Shown piece after piece: positions 9,237 to 17,556 of a stretch of 33,490 nt of DNA. The position numbers were made by a program, and so were the translations under genes. Position 1 is the first letter of the stretch. Each line of letters begins with the position of its first letter. Under the pieces are notes generated by a model. That model ran no database searches, had not been told where the DNA came from, and saw only the letters and a list, made by a program, of their open reading frames with translations. This DNA is from Nostoc indistinguendum CM1-VF10 (GTDB taxonomy: Bacteria; Cyanobacteriota; Cyanobacteriia; Cyanobacteriales; Nostocaceae), in NCBI GenBank assembly GCA_019359215.1, contig JAHHHS010000078.1, positions 1 through 33,490 on the forward strand. The letters are read 5' to 3'.

Positions 9237-9390
9237 TCATTTACCTATAGAAGCCTTACGTGTGCTTTTACTGATAAAATTTTCTAAACATGGTTCTTCT
9301 TGTAAGGGAAGATACTTCTCCAAAGTTCTAATAACCCTAATAAATTCAGCAATATCTTCAGTTTGTATTTCAAGATCAAATATGCATTCT
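9237..9390 (-). pseudogene. Unidentified C-terminal coding fragment upstream of the PKS
   Basis: A minus-strand frame reads about 50 residues, including IFDLEIQTEDIAEFIRVI and LEKYLPLQEEPCLENF, to a TGA at 9239-9237, only 43 bases before the PKS start. It has no start codon: just upstream the frame meets a stop at the border of the repeat element at 9393. It is mainly acidic and helix-like. It could be the tail of a gene once lying between the halogenase-like gene and the PKS and then truncated by repeat insertion. I do not recognise the family. Confidence 0.35.
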
Positions 9391-9392
9391 AC

Positions 9393-9537
9393 CTAGTAGT
9401 CTGCCAAGGAAACTTTGCGTTGTGGTCAGCAGAGGAGCGGAGGGGCAGGGGGAAAGACTTACTGCAAGTTTCTCCCCTGCTCCCCTACTCCCTTGCTTAC
9501 CTCCACGTAGCAATTTTGGGTTGGCGAACTACTAGTT
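9393..9537. repeat. MITE-like imperfect inverted-repeat element
   Basis: CTAGTAGTCTGCCAAGG at 9393 is mirrored imperfectly by the reverse complement of the sequence ending GCGAACTACTAG near 9535. The interior has purine-rich and pyrimidine-rich blocks (GGAGGGGCAGGGGGA against CTCCCCTGCTCCCCT) that can fold back on each other. It occupies much of the 456-bp gap between the halogenase-like and PKS genes and could affect transcription between them. The left arm also occurs inverted at 2550-2575. Confidence 0.55.
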
Positions 9538-9649
9538 GCAGTCAGAGATAGTAGCTTGGACTAGGAGTTGGGAGTAGGAATATAGTGTTTGAGCGCAACT
9601 TAAGTATTTGGTATTTGATTGGCGCGGCCACTTTATCCTTCAAGTCACA

Positions 9650-11110
9650 TTACGCCTTGACTGGCAACTCCTTTGCTAAATGCTGCGCTAAAGCCTCAAT
9701 GGTAGGGTATTCGTATAGTAGAGTAGGCACAATATTGTATCCCAGCCAATCCCCTAGATCCCCAATCAAACCGGTTCCCTCTAAGGATGACAGACCATAG
9801 CGTTCAAACGGAATTTTCACTTCAATATTATCCGGAGTGATTTCGAGTAACTCCGCCAGATAGGAGATTAACCAAGCTTGAATATCGGCTGCCGTTGGTA
9901 GTTCCTGGTCTATCTTCCTAGTATTGGTCTTATTATAGGTTGAAGCCTGGGTTTCCTTTCGGGGCAAAATCGCTACCAATTGGCTATACCGCTTCATCGC
10001 TTCAGTAGAACTCAGTCCTTTATATTGATTCCACGCTTGCCATTGGATATATTTGCGGGGGTGCAAAATTGGATTCGGCTCTTGATCTTGACAATCCCCT
10101 TCCAGTGCCTGTTTGTCCAAACCGTAAATCTCTAGCTGTAGTTTGCCTTCAGGAATATTTACGTGACCAAAACGAACTAAATTGGACATAATCTGAAATT
10201 CCACTTCAGTCTCATCTAAATCATTCCAGTCTCTAACTACGTTATGTCCGTAATCATCACGGCCTGAAACTAGGATACAAAAATGCCTTTTGATGTTGTG
10301 TGCATTTTCATCGATGAAATCTCCTTTCCAACGATAGGGATAAACTTGAGTACTGGGACGGACATAACGTCCAATAATAGCAAGGCGACGGCGTTGTGAT
10401 AAGTTAGGCAGCGAACTATGCATTGTACTCTCAGTAAATATGATTGCTTGACCCGCCTTGACTGGCACTAATTCTATTTCCCAGTCGTTTTCCTCAAATT
10501 CATAAGATAAAGAGTATTGTTGCTCTTTTTGCCAAACTGTTTTATGGGCACTTATTCCCGCAAATACTCCTTCAGATGCAGGAACACTCCCCTTTAATAT
10601 TTTAAATATTTGCTTGTGCGAACCATTGGCAAAACGCATACAACCATTCTCAAGGTCAGCATCCTCAAGTGCTACCCATACAGTTAAATTTAAAGGATTT
10701 TCATCTTGAGAATAAACTAAAGTTTTCTTTTCAAAGTCAATGTCGCTAGACGTATAAAATTCTTTCGCTTGATGCCATTTGATTTCCCCTTGTCCAGGCA
10801 TCTTACAGAAGACATTAGTATACCATAGCAATAAATTTTCTCCAGCTATTTGATTTAAATGCTGAATTAACTTGGAATGCTTAAATAGTTCTGCTATTGG
10901 TTTATGAAACAGATGATGGTCACGAGGGGTTTCTAGATTAATGACATTATTATAAAAGGTTATAACTTGCTGACCATCTGCTTCCTCAATAGTGCGGCTA
11001 TTGGCTTCTAAGCACTCTTTTACGGCCGTAATTTCTGTTGATGAAAAGATATCGACTGGGCCGACCCATCCTTTTTCTTGGAAATGCTTAATCTGGGTTT
11101 GAGCAAACAT
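9650..11110 (-). CDS. HctB-like Fe(II)/2-oxoglutarate halogenase - acyl-CoA-binding - ACP fusion
   Basis: A 486-residue tridomain protein. Residues 1-310 are a PhyH-type cupin with WHQA at 112-115, a distal His231 (TMHSSLPN) and an RRRL block at 240-243 likely to bind 2-oxoglutarate. Hydroxylases have HxD; here the Asp is Ala115, the change that opens a halide site in SyrB2-type halogenases, and the His113-His231 spacing is close to SyrB2's (His116, His235, from memory). Residues about 325-385 look like an acyl-CoA-binding protein domain (YGLDKQALEGD, WQAWNQYKGLS). Residues 405-486 are an ACP with Ser442 in GLSSLEG. This order matches HctB of the hectochlorin pathway, which chlorinates acyl-ACP. 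The ATG has an AGGAGA site, and the FAAL stop is 16 bases upstream, so the two are surely cotranscribed. Substrate length and chlorination site are unknown; hydroxylation or desaturation cannot be excluded. Confidence 0.88.
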   Translation of the reverse strand: MFAQTQIKHFQEKGWVGPVDIFSSTEITAVKECLEANSRTIEEADGQQVITFYNNVINLETPRDHHLFHKPIAELFKHSKLIQHLNQIAGENLLLWYTNVFCKMPGQGEIKWHQAKEFYTSSDIDFEKKTLVYSQDENPLNLTVWVALEDADLENGCMRFANGSHKQIFKILKGSVPASEGVFAGISAHKTVWQKEQQYSLSYEFEENDWEIELVPVKAGQAIIFTESTMHSSLPNLSQRRRLAIIGRYVRPSTQVYPYRWKGDFIDENAHNIKRHFCILVSGRDDYGHNVVRDWNDLDETEVEFQIMSNLVRFGHVNIPEGKLQLEIYGLDKQALEGDCQDQEPNPILHPRKYIQWQAWNQYKGLSSTEAMKRYSQLVAILPRKETQASTYNKTNTRKIDQELPTAADIQAWLISYLAELLEITPDNIEVKIPFERYGLSSLEGTGLIGDLGDWLGYNIVPTLLYEYPTIEALAQHLAKELPVKA

Positions 11111-11126
11111 AAATTTATTTCTCCTA

Positions 11127-12878
11127 TTATAATATTGCTATTGTTGTTAATTTTTGGAATTTCTCTGAGGTCAACAAATCTAGTGTTTTATCTACAAACT
11201 TTTGGCGGCAAGCTTGACGCTGAATCTTGCCACTAGAAGTCTTAGCAATAGTTCCAGTTTTTACTAGCGCAATAGTATGAACTCGGATGTCGTGTTCTAC
11301 TGCTACTGCTTGACGTATGTTGCCGATGACTTCATCTATATCTAACCGACGTAAATAACTCCGCTCTACTTCTTGAACTATAATTAATTGCTCCTCGCCC
11401 TGAAATTCCACTGCAAACGCTGCCCCACAGCTGGGTCGCAATGCAGGATGACTATTCTCAACAGTTAGTTCAATGTCTTGGGGGTAGTGGTTGCGCCCTT
11501 GGATAATTATCACATCTTTAAGTCGCCCCGTAACGAATAACTCGCCATTCTTGATAAATCCTAAGTCACCTGTACGGAGGAAATGTTCCGAAGCATTGTC
11601 TTTTAAGGTTGCTTGAAAGGTTTGCTTTGTCTGCTCTGGTTTCCTCCAGTAGCCTTGAGCAACACTGGAACTTGATACCCAAATCTCTCCCACTTCCGAA
11701 GCTTGGCATTGGGTTAAGAATTCAGGATGAACGATGGCAATGCGTGTATCAATCTCGCTACGTCCACATCCGACTAAGGTCTGCACTTTCTCCTGATTTG
11801 AGTTAGCCTCTACTACTCGATTTTGTGCCAGTGCATTTGCATCAACTTGCAAGAAAACAGGCATATCTTGCTGACGCACCGCAGCCACTTTTAAAGTAGC
11901 TTCCGCCAAGCCGTAGCCAGGGCAAAAAGCAGTTAAATCAAACCCACAGGGTTTAAAGGTTTTGGCAAATCGTTGCAAGACATCTACTCTAACGGGTTCG
12001 GCACCGTTTAAAGCCATCTGCCAACTACTAAGATTTAAGGTAGCTCGTTGTTCTGATGTAATTCTACGCACACAAAGCTCGTAGGCGAAATTAGGAGCAG
12101 CGCTATGAGTGGCTTTGTAAAATGAAATTGCTTGTAGCCATCGCATTGGTTTGTACAGAAAGGACACAGGGGGCATCAGGTAGCAGGAACACCCTTTATA
12201 TAAGGGTTCGATTACTCCATAGATTAGTCCCAAATCATGAAAGGTTGGTAGCCACGAGACTAAGATACTATCTACTGTGTGGTTCCACCCCAAGTCAAGG
12301 TCTGCACAGTTAGATAGCAAATTGCCGTGGCTTACCATTACTCCCTTAGGCGTTCCTGTAGAACCAGAAGTGTATTGGAGGAATGCTAAGGTGTCACTGT
12401 TGACGATTGGTTTCTGCCATGATTTTGCTAGATTTGCGTTAATGTCATCAGTCGCTAACCAGTACAAATGGGCTAAGTCTGAGTCTTGCTCAAACCATGT
12501 TTTACTATTATCCAAGACCGATTTGGTGGTTAGTGCAAAGGTTGCTTCCGCATCCGCTGTGATCGCTAAAAGTCTGGACATTGATTGATTGAGACGAGGG
12601 GGGTAGACGGGAATAGCTACAACCCCGGCGTAGAGACATCCGAAAAAGGCGGCAATAAATTCTAAACCTGGTGGATACAGCAGCAAAGCTCGTTGACCGA
12701 TAGCCTTAAGGCTTTGGAGTTTAGTAGCGATTGCCCGCGCTAGTTGCTCCAATTCTTTATAACTTAAGGTATCTACTTCTACTTCTCCATCCTTGAGAAA
12801 AGTATAAGCTTTCTTGTCAGGCTGATGTCGCGCTCTTTCGCCCAAGACATCTACTAAGGTAGAAAATTCTAGTAACAT
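11127..12878 (-). CDS. Stand-alone fatty acyl-AMP ligase (FAAL), HctA-like
   Basis: An adenylate-forming enzyme predicted to activate a free fatty acid as acyl-AMP and transfer it to an ACP, most likely the C-terminal ACP of the next gene. Visible motifs: YTSGSTGTPKG (169-179), SWLPTFHDLGL (208-218), CPGYGLAEATLK (319-330), RTGDLGF and GRLKDVIIIQGRNHYPQD in the C-terminal half, and TSSGKIQRQACR with the catalytic Lys near the end. The HYPQD sequence after the hinge and the overall shape are typical of FAALs rather than acyl-CoA ligases. At 583 residues there is no ACP, unlike Ols or the FAAL-ACP elsewhere in this window. It is the first gene of the run; the 16-base gap to the halogenase-like gene indicates translational coupling. 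The ribosome site before the ATG is weak. Confidence 0.92.
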   Translation of the reverse strand: MLLEFSTLVDVLGERARHQPDKKAYTFLKDGEVEVDTLSYKELEQLARAIATKLQSLKAIGQRALLLYPPGLEFIAAFFGCLYAGVVAIPVYPPRLNQSMSRLLAITADAEATFALTTKSVLDNSKTWFEQDSDLAHLYWLATDDINANLAKSWQKPIVNSDTLAFLQYTSGSTGTPKGVMVSHGNLLSNCADLDLGWNHTVDSILVSWLPTFHDLGLIYGVIEPLYKGCSCYLMPPVSFLYKPMRWLQAISFYKATHSAAPNFAYELCVRRITSEQRATLNLSSWQMALNGAEPVRVDVLQRFAKTFKPCGFDLTAFCPGYGLAEATLKVAAVRQQDMPVFLQVDANALAQNRVVEANSNQEKVQTLVGCGRSEIDTRIAIVHPEFLTQCQASEVGEIWVSSSSVAQGYWRKPEQTKQTFQATLKDNASEHFLRTGDLGFIKNGELFVTGRLKDVIIIQGRNHYPQDIELTVENSHPALRPSCGAAFAVEFQGEEQLIIVQEVERSYLRRLDIDEVIGNIRQAVAVEHDIRVHTIALVKTGTIAKTSSGKIQRQACRQKFVDKTLDLLTSEKFQKLTTIAIL

Positions 12879-13144
12879 TTCTCAAAATTCTAAAGTTTGA
12901 GTAAAACCAGCTTTTCAGCAGCGTAAAATACCCATTAAAGTGTGCGTTGGATTGTTGAACGAACTTTTGCTTGGTGGAATTAATATCGTCGCTTGTGCAA
13001 GAATTATGAACTTTTACCAGAAATGAGTGCGTAATTTACACAGTAATGATTCGTTTGATGTTGAAACGTCTTGTCTTGTAAAGTTTCATTCAACCACTTC
13101 ATAATCATTTACAAACAGCCTCTAAAAGAGAGTCAATCTTAGCA
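12879..13144. other. Upstream region of the FAAL operon
   Basis: About 270 AT-rich bases upstream of the FAAL start with no coding frame I can support. The operon promoter should lie here, but no unambiguous -10/-35 pair or operator could be chosen by eye. Confidence 0.35.
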
Positions 13145-13281
13145 ATTGACACAGAGAATATTAATACTTTTACTCATGGATGATGGAAAGACATACCAAG
13201 AAATTAGCGAATTTTTAGGATGTGGGTATGGTGAGAGTTTTTATGAGCAAGTGGAAAAATTGAATGAGTATGTAAATATCT
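13145..13281 (+). pseudogene. IS630-family transposase N-terminal remnant
   Basis: A plus-strand frame reads LILLLMDDGKTYQEISEFLGCG and then about 18 unrelated residues to a stop. The first part matches the helix-turn-helix start of IS630-type transposases; after FLGCG the similarity is lost, so a deletion or rearrangement removed the rest. A second piece of an IS630 gene follows about 1 kb downstream. Confidence 0.55.
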
Positions 13282-13835
13282 GAGTGGGTTGAGCAAGGTA
13301 ATCATGCTAGTACGGAATTTTTAAGCTTCTCAAATGTCATGGTCAAGCTGTTATTTTCCTTCAAGTCCCAGTATTGACTAAAACGTAGTTACCTTTTATA
13401 CAGTTAATTAATGGCTTTTTCTTGATCTCTTAGTTTGAAGTTCAGTTTTTAAGATATTTGATAGACATTAAGAAGAAATTATGTAATCTCTAAATTTACT
13501 ATTTTTTTAAAAATAATTATATATTGTCAATATCCCCAAAGGATGATAATCTTATTACCTACCTTTCGCAGCAATTCCAAATTCAAATTTTGACAACGGG
13601 TACAGTTTACCTTGAGGATAAAAGAGTATCTCTTCAAGGGCATCGAGATGGAGCCGATGACACTGAGAGGCTATTTATACAGTAAATCTAAAAGCCAGGA
13701 GAAAGGTAAGGATTCAGGTCTAAGCTAGAGGGATTAAAGATGATGTCTGCACAGTAGGATAAATCATCGCTTTGATAGCTTGGTCAAAAAAGTCAATAAC
13801 AAAACGTCTTTGACGACGACAAGTTTGTATAACTG
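13282..13835. other. AT-rich debris without a supported gene
   Basis: No gene is supported. A minus-strand frame at about 13726-13835 (RRQRRFVIDFFDQAIKAM, ending TSSLIPLA then a stop) could be the tail of a decayed protein I cannot name. The surrounding sequence is AT-rich, with no strong hairpin and no repeat array. Confidence 0.3.
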
Positions 13836-13915
13836 GATGCCTAAGCCAGGAAGTCACCCTCCTGACTCAGCTACAAAACCGTGCATGAGATCAGGGCAAA
13901 CGCATCTAAATATTG
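13836..13915 (-). other. Possible group II intron 3' end fragment (domain V/VI-like)
   Basis: On the minus strand the sequence contains CATGCACGGTTTTG, like the 3' half of a domain V hairpin, followed by a GAGTCAGGAGGGTGACTTCC stem like domain VI and then CTGGCTTAG. The 5' half of domain V is not present, so it would be a truncated, inactive remnant. Recognition is from memory of cyanobacterial group II introns. Confidence 0.4.
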
Positions 13916-14204
13916 ACGAGCCTGAATCAGGATGAAATACACCAAAACTCAAACTACATAGATAAGTACAGATTTTGAGGGGATTGAACATAGCACATAT
14001 AAAACAGAAGAAAGAGGGCATGGTCGTCATGAAATCCGCCACTATGTGATGTTATCTCAGATTCAGTCTCTACTTAACCCATATTCTGATGCGGCATTTA
14101 CTCTTACACTTGGCTAATTTATTAGCTTTACTTATGTTATGAGGTTAACTCAGCCCTTTGACACTGAGATTTAAAATCACTAGTTTTCATCAAAAAACAC
14201 TTAG

Positions 14205-14630
14205 TTAGCTACTCCTCGCACAGCGATCGCAAAAGTTTTCGGTCTACTGAAATTGAGTCCCGATAGATTAAGACGGGTACTCAAAAAAAGGGGATCAATT
14301 GGAAACGAGCCAGGAAGAGTCACAAAGGAAAGCAAGATCCGATAGCCCGAGCTTCCAAGCAAGCAGACTTAGATATTTTGGAGCTATCTGCTGCTGTCGG
14401 AGAAATAGACCTCAAATATTTGGATGAATCAGGATTTTGTGTATGGAGTGAACCAGGTTATATCTATTACTTTAAAGGTGAACAAAAACGCTTAGAGCAA
14501 AAGAAGCGGCGTGGTCGGAGATTAAGTATTATTGGATTTTTTCAACCTTTGATCAGTTTTGTGTACGGTTTGGTGATCGGGGGTATTAGCCGTAAGTCTT
14601 ATATCCAAATGATGGGTGCGATTCGTTGAC
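14205..14630 (+). pseudogene. IS630-family transposase, frameshifted and truncated
   Basis: The plus strand encodes KVFGLLKLSPDRLRRVLKKRG, then after a one-base frame change in the A-run at 14283-14289 continues INWKRARKSHKGKQDPIARA and on through KYLDESGFCVWSEPGY to GGISRKSYIQMMGAIR, where it stops. The YLDESGF block with RRGRRLSI and the downstream VYGLVIGG segment are typical of IS630-type DDE transposases. The final catalytic Glu region is missing because the gene is cut at about 14630, where intron-like sequence begins. It cannot be functional. Confidence 0.75.
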
Positions 14631-14631
14631 T

Positions 14632-14746
14632 AGTGAATCACGGTATCCAGTCCGTACATAACTAGTCCAGCCATTACCCGATAACGGGAAAAAGCTGAAC
14701 TCTCGGTTAGATGTAGGTGAAAGCCCTACCATTCAGACTCAGAATT
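14632..14746 (+). other. Possible group II intron 5' fragment (domain I-like)
   Basis: Between the broken IS630 gene and the left end of the IS4 element lies structured sequence including CCCGATAACGGGAAAAAGCT and GTAGGTGAAAGCCCTACC, a small stem-loop with a GTGAAAG loop. This style is common in domain I of bacterial group II introns. No maturase gene is present. The call is tentative. Confidence 0.35.
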
Positions 14747-16448
14747 GAATGGCACTAAGAAAAGCTCTAAGCTATACAGGGTAAGCGCTACAAATTTTAA
14801 AGCTATAAACAGTGTCGCGACGGGGCAGGGGATTGTCCTTGATGAAGTGTTGCGATCGCTAATAAAGTTTGCTGCCGACGTAACCGCCCGCCTTGTTGGG
14901 ATGCCTGCGGCGGTAAACTACACCGTGCCTAACTCTAGCCAGTGCAAAGATGTAGGAGTTGTCCAAAAAATTTTTAGGTAGGAAAAGCTTACTCGTTCAT
15001 GAAATACTTTCTTTGAGACGAGCAAGCAAACATCACAAATACTACTGTGACACTACGAGTACAAATCCTCAAGGATAAATTTAATTCATCTTTGGGATTA
15101 CCTTTTAAAGAACTGTTACCAACAAGTGTAATTGAGCAGGCACTCTTAGAGCTAAAAACTAGATACTATAGGCGATTATTTGATCCAATAGTAACGCTCT
15201 GGGCATTTTTATCTCAGGTTTTGGATACTGACAAAAGTTGCCATAATGCCGTGAGTAAAATAATTGCTCATTTGGTAGAGGAAGACGTAGAAATCCCTTC
15301 AACTGATACAAGTGCTTACTGCCAAGCACGGTCGAGATTACCGGAGAAATTACTGGAGAAACTTTTCAATTACTCAGCACAAAATCTAGACGAAAAAATG
15401 ATAGAAGAACATTTATGGTGTGGTCGCAATGTGAAAGTGATAGATGGTTCAACTGTGTCCATGCCTGACACTATAGAGAACCAGCAAGAATACCCTCAAT
15501 CCAGTAGTCAAAAGCTCGGATGTGGATTCCCAATTGCCAAAATTGGTGTGATATTCAGTTTGGTGACAGGAGCTGCTGTTGCTCTATGTATCGACGTTTT
15601 GAACACTCATGATATTAAATTAGCGAGAAACTTATATAGTTTTCTAAAATCCAATGATGTGCTTGTAGGAGATAGAGCTTTTTGTGCCTACGCCGATATG
15701 TTTGCTATCAAAAAGCTTAAATGTGATGCTGTATTTCGTAAACATCAATCTCGCACAACCACGGTGCGAAAAGGTAAAATTGCTGGGGATTGCGACAAAT
15801 TAGTGATTTGGTATAAGCCTAAAAGTTGCCCAAAAGGATTAAGTAAAGATGAATTTAATGCTCTACCTCCTTCCATAACTGTACGAGAAATTTACTACGA
15901 CATCTTTATTCCCGGTTTTCGTACTCAACGAGTTAGTTTAATTACTACTCTGTTAGATAAATCAATTTATTCTACTCTAGAAATTGTTGGACTTTACGGT
16001 AGACGTTGGGATGTCGAACTAGATTTTAGACATCTAAAAACTACCTTGGGAATGGATATTTTACGATGTAAAACTCCCTCTATGGTACGCAAAGAAATTT
16101 ATGTTTATTTGCTGGCTTACAATTTACTTCGTAGTTTGATGTGGTCAGCAGGTACTACTTATTGTACTCCTCCGTTACGTTTATCGTTACAAGGTACTCG
16201 CCATCATTTAAATAACTTTATTCCCGAATTATTAGCTGCTCATTCAACAAAACGTCTTCAAATTTATCGCACGTTACTTAAAGTTATCACTCACAAGGCT
16301 GTTCCCCATCGCCCCGGTAGAAGTGAGGCACGAGTCCGTAAACGCCGCCCGAAAGCTTACCCCTTAATGACCAAACCCCGGCAAGAATTACGAAATCTTT
16401 TGCAAACTGCTTAAACCACAAGCGTTTCGGCTTTTCTTAGTGCCATTC
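14747..16448 (+). mobile_element. Complete IS4-family insertion sequence
   Basis: A 1702-bp element bounded by perfect 19-bp inverted repeats: GAATGGCACTAAGAAAAGC at 14747-14765 and its reverse complement at 16430-16448. It contains one intact transposase gene. About 300 bases lie between the left repeat and that gene, unusually long, partly GC-rich and containing a HIP1 octamer. No target duplication is evident next to the repeats, so one side may have been rearranged after insertion. Confidence 0.85.
15047..16414 (+). CDS. IS4-family transposase
   Basis: A 455-residue DDE transposase, apparently intact. Catalytic residues can be read as Asp133 (VIDGST), Asp209 (VGDRAF) and Glu324 within YGRRWDVELDFRHLK, which fits the IS4 Y-(2)-R-(3)-E-(6)-K signature exactly. 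The N-terminal region (about 1-120) contains the usual DNA-binding domain with the QARSRLP segment. The start is GTG. It ends 15 bases before the right inverted repeat. The length is normal for the family, so this copy could be active. Confidence 0.92.
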   Translation: MTLRVQILKDKFNSSLGLPFKELLPTSVIEQALLELKTRYYRRLFDPIVTLWAFLSQVLDTDKSCHNAVSKIIAHLVEEDVEIPSTDTSAYCQARSRLPEKLLEKLFNYSAQNLDEKMIEEHLWCGRNVKVIDGSTVSMPDTIENQQEYPQSSSQKLGCGFPIAKIGVIFSLVTGAAVALCIDVLNTHDIKLARNLYSFLKSNDVLVGDRAFCAYADMFAIKKLKCDAVFRKHQSRTTTVRKGKIAGDCDKLVIWYKPKSCPKGLSKDEFNALPPSITVREIYYDIFIPGFRTQRVSLITTLLDKSIYSTLEIVGLYGRRWDVELDFRHLKTTLGMDILRCKTPSMVRKEIYVYLLAYNLLRSLMWSAGTTYCTPPLRLSLQGTRHHLNNFIPELLAAHSTKRLQIYRTLLKVITHKAVPHRPGRSEARVRKRRPKAYPLMTKPRQELRNLLQTA

Positions 16449-16492
16449 GTTACATACCTATAAACTTTTCTGCCTACCTACTTACGTGACTG

Positions 16493-16529
16493 ATTTCCAT
16501 AAATCAAATTCCCTCATGGGGACTGAAAT
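16493..16529. other. Solitary CRISPR-repeat-like sequence
   Basis: A 37-base stretch beginning ATTTCCATAAATC and ending CCCTCATGGGGACTGAAAT has the shape of cyanobacterial CRISPR repeats: a short CCC/GGG palindrome and a GACTGAAAY end. No second copy is visible nearby, so this is not an array. It could be a relic repeat left by deletion or IS insertion, or chance. Very tentative. Confidence 0.25.
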
Positions 16530-17556
16530 ATGCACTAGGTTCAAGCAATAAACAAAACAGTCATCGTTGCCAAACCTTTGTGGTTCATCGCTTTCTTCGC
16601 CCCCAAGTTAGATTATTTTACTAGGTGGTAAAGTTCAGTTCTAGCATCCCATTCCCACCCCACACTTATAGGGTCACGGTTACGCGACCAACTGATAAAT
16701 TCTTTAAGGCTTAATTTCTCTGTTTCTGCAATTAGGCTTTGGGAACTAACAGCAAGTCTTGGTAAGGCTTTTTCAATCCAGAATCTAAAATCCAAAATGG
16801 TATAAGTGATCCCTTGTGTCAACTTCATACTGAAAAATTTGACCGCAAGAGTGGTAAATTAATTGAGTTTTAAACAAAAATTATTACTTGATTAAAGACT
16901 TCGATTTAGAAAGTCTTAAATTAAGAAAAGGTTATCAAATAATAAACGTTAAGCTTTTATTGAGTTGATACTGAAAAAATTGGTAATTACTTGTTAATAT
17001 ACCTTAACAAACAAATTTTTAAAAGGTGTTGTCAAGCCAGAAAAAGTAATGTATTGTTTTAAAGTCTGATTCACAAAGTAAATAGAGAAAATTAAAAAAT
17101 TAAGTAACAAATTAAAATTAGGTGTTTAAGGCAAATGCATCTAAATTATTTTTGATCATAACTAAGGTTAAGAGGATATTTGAAAAGTGGTTTTCTGTGA
17201 TTTTAGGCGCTTATTGCTCCCCCTAATTAATCCCCATTAAAAAGGGGAGAACCGGAATCAAAGTCCCCCAATTTATCAGGGGATTTAGGGGAATTTAAAA
17301 CATTTCACTACCGAGAAGAGCACTTTTCAAACATTCTCTAAGAATCAACGCTCATAAATAATTAAGCATTTATCGTTTGTTTAAGTTTCCAAAACTCAAC
17401 GTGATGTCTACGACGAGCTACGTCTACACCTTAATATTTATCAATGAGTAAAGCTTATTGAAATTGTTTTTCGCTGTATTGAAAACAAGACTACTTTTAT
17501 TGACAAGATACAAATGCCCTGCGAGGTGCATCCTTAGTATTTAAAGGTTTTTTTAA
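16530..17556. other. Upstream region of the STAND gene, with repeats
   Basis: About 1 kb with no convincing gene. A 71-codon minus-strand frame at 16613-16828 contains a heptad repeat (ILDFRFWI encoded by the AAAATCC-type repeat near 16780-16800) and is probably non-coding or decayed. Bases 17214-17300 hold cyanobacterial C-rich/G-rich repeats (CCCCCTAATTAATCCCC, AATTTATCAGGGGATTTAGG) able to form hairpins. The rest is very AT-rich. AAAGG about 10 bases before the STAND ATG may serve as its ribosome site. Confidence 0.4.
17214..17300. repeat. C-rich/G-rich dispersed repeat with inverted arms
   Basis: Short blocks of the type CCCCCTAATTAATCCCC, AAAAAGGGGAGA, AGTCCCCCAATTT and AGGGGATTTAGGGG can pair with each other to give several hairpins. 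Similar sequences are scattered in cyanobacterial genomes. It may act as a transcription terminator or be a degenerate MITE. Confidence 0.5.

Noticed and set aside
9650..11110. Ordinary phytanoyl-CoA dioxygenase (hydroxylase)
   Set aside because: The iron-binding Asp is replaced by Ala, and the ACB and ACP domains plus the FAAL partner fit HctB better; hydroxylase activity cannot be fully excluded.
16613..16828. 71-codon minus-strand frame before the STAND gene
   Set aside because: Part of it is encoded by a heptad DNA repeat, and no family or ribosome site was recognised.
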